Part shown: positions 60,228 through 64,000 of the stretch, piece after piece
Numbering within the stretch: position 1 is the stretch's first letter
How the letters are laid out: the number at the start of each line of letters is the position of its first letter
Assembly: GCA_028284775.1 (NCBI GenBank)
Contig: JANQRB010000017.1
Span: 57,622 to 121,621, forward strand
Origin: Candidatus Kapaibacterium sp.
Lineage (GTDB): Bacteria > Bacteroidota > Ignavibacteria > Kapaibacteriales > UBA7675
Length of the DNA: 64,000 nt
Reading direction: 5' to 3'
The notes under the pieces: model-generated
Databases searched by the model: none
The model's input: only the letters and a program-made list of their open reading frames with translations
Told to the model about the DNA's origin: nothing
Made by a program: the position numbers and the translations under genes

Positions 60228-62435
60228 TCACTCGCTGACCGGCGTGGCAACGATTATCTGAACGGTGCGTGAATAATTGCGGCCTTCGGGGAGTTCGTTG
60301 TCGTGAAGTAAGACGTCGCTGCCGACGGCATGAACCGATATATTGCGGGCGGGGACGCCCTTGTCGAGCAAAATCCTTCGCACGTTTTCACATCTGCGGC
60401 GCGCCAGATCCTTATTGTAAACCGGCTCGCCGGTACGATCGGCATAGCCAACGATCGAAACCAGTGAATTGCCCTGAATGCGCGACCGAACCAAGTCAAG
60501 GATACGCGTATTCTGGCGGCTGATCAGATCACTATCGTAGCCAAACAAAATCAGTGAAAACTTCTCTCGCCGAAAGGTACCGGTCACATCAGACCGTAGG
60601 TCCGTTCGCGTCCGGAATACTACCGGAATGTCGACTTCGGCGGCAGCGCTTCGTCCGTCCAGGTCGCGGACATCCAGCGTAACCGCGACAACACTGTCGG
60701 CATCGCTTAAGGCGCTTGCATCGATTTCCCAGCGCAGGCTGTGCGTCTCCGCTCCTCCCAGATAGGAAACATGGGCCGCTTCGGCAGACTGAACATTGAG
60801 GGTCCATTCCGCCAGGCCCGCCGTCGACCGGACCGCGGGCGTGATCTCGACAGCCGATGGAGTGACCTGCTGCAGCCCGCTGCGCAGGTGGACCGGCTTG
60901 ACGATCTCATAGCTGGCCGATTCGATTTCAACCCGACGAATTTCTTCACGCGCGTCATCCGAATCAAGGCCGGGATCACTCATATTCTGGTCTTCCACCC
61001 GGATCGGCATTCTTGCCGGATCGATCCGCCAGATCTCGTTCAGATAAGCTTGAACGCCTTCAGCTCGGCGGCGCGCGAGCCGCCGGTTGGCCTCATTCGC
61101 CTGTGAACCGCTCGAACGGCCGATAAGCGTGATTGTCGCCGTGGGATTGGCGCGCAGTCGGGAGCCGACAATATTGAGCATATTGGCGTAAATAGTCATG
61201 GTGGCCGGATCGAGCAAGTCTTCGCGGAATTCCGCTACGGCCTGAGGCCGCAAGGCAAGCTGACGCGAGCGTGCAAGGTCATCGCTACCTCGGTCGAAAA
61301 AGACATACAGCAAGAGAGGGAAATACTCGCCGATGTCCGATTCGTCGATGGTAATCACAGGATGATTGTCGACGGCGCCATCGCCAAAAACGCCCTGCAC
61401 CGCCAGCGATGCCTGCAAAAGCGGCGAGGCAGCGGCAATCGGTTCTTCGGGCAATTGCGGCGGATCAAGCGCAGGGACGCTTTGCTCGGGTGAAGCGTCC
61501 TCGGCGGCTGTCGGGCCTTGGGGACGGTGAAAGTGCAGCGCCAGGCCAAGCCGCAGAGAATGCACGCTCCAGTCCAGGTCGCTGACCACGGGCGCGAAAT
61601 CGTAACTGTAGTGAACTTCGGGCGCCAGGGTGGCGTCTGAACTCAGCGGTACTTCGTAGGCAAGTCCTAAGGTTAAAGCAAGGCTTATTCTGTTGGCATC
61701 GGGTAGTGCTCCGCTGCGCTCGTTGCGAATGGCAGTTCCGTTATCAAAAATTGCCTCCAGGGGTTCCAGCAGAACTTCACGCTGTTCAAACTGACTTGTC
61801 AGCCGATAGCCGAAGTGCAATCCGACGTTGCCGCTCAGCGGGAAGTCAAAGGGCCGCATCACCGCTTGTGGTTCCAGCGCCAAAGCGCCCAGGCTGGCTT
61901 CCAGCGAGTGTTCAACGAGTGCATCCACGGTTTGACCGTTGCGAAGCGCCCCACCGATTATATCGCGTTGGCTGAGAGTGCCGCTGCTCTCGAAGTATCC
62001 GGCTCGCAAGGCTATGGACCAGAAGCTGTTCACCGGCACCATCATTAAAGCCCCGCCGTAGATGCCGCCGCCGCTGCCGGACTCGAAACGCGGACAGCAA
62101 TTCGGCACACCCGGCAGCTCGGCAAAATCGGCGGCGTGCCAGTTTACCGTATAGCCGGCAAACAGACCGGCATGCGCGCCCGGAATTCCAAACAGGCCCC
62201 GTCCGCTGCTATCCTGCTGCTGGTCACGGGCTATCTTGCTCGCGGCACTGCAAACGCAAAACAGCGCCAATATCAAACTTGCACGCAACAAAATTCCTGC
62301 CCTGTTAATTCTTGTCTCTGGTATCGAACTACCGGCCGATCTAAGGCCGGCGACTCGGGCATGGCGCCCATCAATCTTTACTGCTGTTGAGCAACAAGTG
62401 TAAACCGTCCCTCGTGCTGTGCCGGACGGCAGCAT
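60228..62435 (-). CDS. Outer-membrane barrel with two OmpA-type domains, paralogue of the 24.9-kb gene
   Basis: A 735-residue protein: signal-like stretch near residues 47-68 (ILLRASLILALFCVCSAAS), a beta-barrel to about residue 300 closing with 'DWSVHSLRLGLALHFHR', a first OmpA domain ('TITLIGRSSGSQANEANRRL'), an Ig-like middle and a second OmpA domain ('VSIVGYADRTGEPVYNKDLA', 'RTVQIIVATPVSE'). The order is the same as in the 717-residue protein at 24937. The ATG at 62435 is seven bases after the stop of the T9SS gene; a TTG at 62288 with AGGA six bases upstream would start right at the signal peptide and may be the true start. Confidence 0.82.
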   Translation of the reverse strand: MLPSGTARGTVYTCCSTAVKIDGRHARVAGLRSAGSSIPETRINRAGILLRASLILALFCVCSAASKIARDQQQDSSGRGLFGIPGAHAGLFAGYTVNWHAADFAELPGVPNCCPRFESGSGGGIYGGALMMVPVNSFWSIALRAGYFESSGTLSQRDIIGGALRNGQTVDALVEHSLEASLGALALEPQAVMRPFDFPLSGNVGLHFGYRLTSQFEQREVLLEPLEAIFDNGTAIRNERSGALPDANRISLALTLGLAYEVPLSSDATLAPEVHYSYDFAPVVSDLDWSVHSLRLGLALHFHRPQGPTAAEDASPEQSVPALDPPQLPEEPIAAASPLLQASLAVQGVFGDGAVDNHPVITIDESDIGEYFPLLLYVFFDRGSDDLARSRQLALRPQAVAEFREDLLDPATMTIYANMLNIVGSRLRANPTATITLIGRSSGSQANEANRRLARRRAEGVQAYLNEIWRIDPARMPIRVEDQNMSDPGLDSDDAREEIRRVEIESASYEIVKPVHLRSGLQQVTPSAVEITPAVRSTAGLAEWTLNVQSAEAAHVSYLGGAETHSLRWEIDASALSDADSVVAVTLDVRDLDGRSAAAEVDIPVVFRTRTDLRSDVTGTFRREKFSLILFGYDSDLISRQNTRILDLVRSRIQGNSLVSIVGYADRTGEPVYNKDLARRRCENVRRILLDKGVPARNISVHAVGSDVLLHDNELPEGRNYSRTVQIIVATPVSE

Positions 62436-62442
62436 TACAGCG

Positions 62443-64000
62443 TCACTCGACGATCAGTAGTCGCTGCACATCACGGCGGGCGGCCGAGCGCAATTCCACG
62501 TAATACAGTCCTCGTGCAAGCAAGCCCGACAGCCTGAATTCCTTGCGTTGTAGAACGCCGGCCGATCCGACGCCCGCCGAAGCCGGTATCCACCGATGCT
62601 GCCATTGCCGTTCGCCGTTGACAGCATAAATGCTTAAGACATTTTCCGTTCGCTCGACGGTTGAAACGACGATCGTCACTTCGCTGCCGCCGGGATTCGG
62701 GTGCAGCAAGGCGATGCCAAAACCTCCGCGATAATCGAGTAAACGCAGGCCGTCGCCGCGCTCGCACAGTTCCGTTAAGCTCAGCAGGCCGTCAGTGTGT
62801 TCAACGCGAACGTCCGTATTCAACCAATCAAAGCTCAGCAAATTGATCGGACTGCGCGCTTCATTGCCCAGCAAAGCATCACCGATAATCACGGCAAGAG
62901 TATCGCCGGCCCTGGGAGTACCGGCAAGCGTTTTTTCAAGTCTGACAAGATGTTGACCGCCGTTGATCGAAGTCAGCATCCGACTGCCGTCAGTTCTCAG
63001 GGGGTTAAACACGCTTGCGTTAAATTCGATTTCGGTTTCAAAACGCCATTCCTGATCGGGCTCAAGGTCGGCTGTGGAATCCAGCAGGACTGGAATGCGC
63101 ACATTGCGATCGTGCACCGAAAACTCGAGCGCGGGAATCCGAACAAGGGTTAACGCCGGAGGCGGTATCTCCCGGCCGGCACCGGTCAGAAAACCATCAG
63201 CCCCGAAACTGCAGGGCACCGTCCCCACTAACTGCAGAGTGTCACGCTGTGTACCGGGCCTGGCGGTATACGAGAGCCTTAGCTCGATGATCTGATCGGG
63301 GCCCAGCCTTGCCGGCAGCGCCGGATTCGTTTCGACCAACTCAAAGGGCGGGTCGATTCCCTCGATGTCGTCGATGACAACTTCCGCTTCGGTTTCATTG
63401 CGAAAAACGAGTGTTCCGGTCGTGACCGTGTTAATGTCCGATTCACCCAGATCCAGACTTTGAGCGGCGAATGTTAAACGGCGGCGCGCGCCCCTGAGTA
63501 AAACTTCTCGCCGGATCCCGCAAGGTTCTATAAAAAGCACAAGCGTTTCTTCGAAGAGACCGTCGGCCGAGGGCGCGAAGCGAAGCTCGAAAACCTGCTC
63601 TTCATCCCTGGGCAATTGCCGACCCTTGTCAATCGCCGCGCTGAATGGTCCGGCGACGGCACTGGAATCGATCGTCAGGTCGCCGGACGCGGCGCTGCGA
63701 TTGGTGATCCGCAGGCTTAGGGTCCTTGCATCATCGGCGCCGCAGGACAGTAAAACACCAAAGTCCAGTGTATCCGGCACATCGATCACCAAACCCTGCC
63801 AGTCCCCGCGCAGATCGAAATCGACTGTGGCGGCGCAGGGCTCGTAATTAAGCCTGAGAGAGGCGTTGGTCACGCCGTTCACCGAAGGCGTAAAACGCAG
63901 CGGTATCGAATCGCGCGCACCGGGCGCAAGCAGTGCGAGCGGCGGACGCAACAGCGCGATGTCAGCGGCGGGCAGGGCATTAACAAACCGCAAAGCAGTA
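62443..64000 (-). CDS. T9SS-exported protein with anchor-D-like Ig repeats, 5' end beyond the window
   Basis: The frame is open to the right edge of the window, so the N-terminus is missing; a TTG near the edge is probably not the start. About 520 residues are visible. Repeated Ig-like units recur with a pattern of 'LDFGVLLSCGADDARTLSLR', 'VFELRFAPSADGLFEETLVL' and 'LDLGESDINTVTTGTLVFRN', the style of choice-of-anchor D (ASH-like) domains. The end, 'IALLHPNPGGSEVTIVV', 'LSIYAVNGERQWQHRW' and 'LARGLYYVELRS...LLIVE', is a T9SS type A sorting domain. It stands 7 bp before the OmpA barrel gene and forms a second T9SS-OmpA pair. Confidence 0.83.
   Translation of the reverse strand, partial: TALRFVNALPAADIALLRPPLALLAPGARDSIPLRFTPSVNGVTNASLRLNYEPCAATVDFDLRGDWQGLVIDVPDTLDFGVLLSCGADDARTLSLRITNRSAASGDLTIDSSAVAGPFSAAIDKGRQLPRDEEQVFELRFAPSADGLFEETLVLFIEPCGIRREVLLRGARRRLTFAAQSLDLGESDINTVTTGTLVFRNETEAEVVIDDIEGIDPPFELVETNPALPARLGPDQIIELRLSYTARPGTQRDTLQLVGTVPCSFGADGFLTGAGREIPPPALTLVRIPALEFSVHDRNVRIPVLLDSTADLEPDQEWRFETEIEFNASVFNPLRTDGSRMLTSINGGQHLVRLEKTLAGTPRAGDTLAVIIGDALLGNEARSPINLLSFDWLNTDVRVEHTDGLLSLTELCERGDGLRLLDYRGGFGIALLHPNPGGSEVTIVVSTVERTENVLSIYAVNGERQWQHRWIPASAGVGSAGVLQRKEFRLSGLLARGLYYVELRSAARRDVQRLLIVE

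Noticed and set aside
1..64000. CRISPR arrays, rRNA genes, RNase P, tmRNA or SRP RNA
   Set aside because: Scanned for regular direct repeats and for the conserved cores by eye; none seen.

Overview
The window looks like a chromosome segment of a free-living member of the Bacteroidota/Chlorobiota (FCB) group. Four secreted proteins end in a type IX secretion (T9SS) type A sorting domain, a system confined to that group. Outer-membrane OmpA-type barrels, a TamB-like protein and an ECF sigma/anti-sigma pair also fit. Several intergenic gaps carry promoter words of the Bacteroidota form (TTG, about 20 nt, TAnnTTTG). The mixture of a cohesin-like T9SS protein, an anchor-D-like T9SS protein and two-domain OmpA barrels suggests Ignavibacteria or Candidatus Kapabacteria, but that is inference. 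No phage, IS element or CRISPR array was recognised, and gene content is mostly housekeeping.

Layout. 0-4.5 kb: a 5'-truncated HEAT-repeat protein, an NFACT (RqcH/Rqc2-type) protein and a T9SS-exported protein. 4.8-12.1 kb: dapA, dnaX, bcp, a tatD reading frame that runs without a stop into an outer-membrane barrel, a CbpA-type DnaJ and an M42 aminopeptidase. 12.4-21.7 kb: tamB, a biotin carrier protein, two membrane or secreted proteins of unknown function, tRNA-Gly(GCC) and lpd. 21.8-27.1 kb: a solitary DNA methyltransferase, an RNA-like intergenic region with two related hairpins, then a T9SS protein plus OmpA barrel pair. 27.2-33.2 kb: a T9SS subtilisin, ECF sigma factor and anti-sigma with TPR-like tail, on one strand. 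33.4-41.9 kb: recQ, a probable structured small RNA, purM, a glycosyltransferase, a DUF2279 protein, an AtuA-like protein and a membrane protein. 42.1-46.4 kb: a signalling operon (small protein, membrane protein, histidine kinase, two NarL-type regulators). 46.4-55.5 kb: def, recG and a cell-wall group (EnvC-like amidase activator, murA, L,D-transpeptidase, amidase). 55.5-59.1 kb: corA overlapping a recombinase-like gene, and an RlmD-type methyltransferase. 59.1-60.2 kb: a gene-free 1.1 kb with strong inverted repeats. 60.2-64 kb: a second T9SS plus OmpA pair, cut by the window end.

The genes worth most attention are the tatD/barrel same-frame overlap (internal start near 9209), the candidate RNA at 36383-36525, the recombinase-like protein that has lost half its catalytic residues, and the twin T9SS-OmpA cassettes. 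The window shows no clear defence island or biosynthetic cluster.
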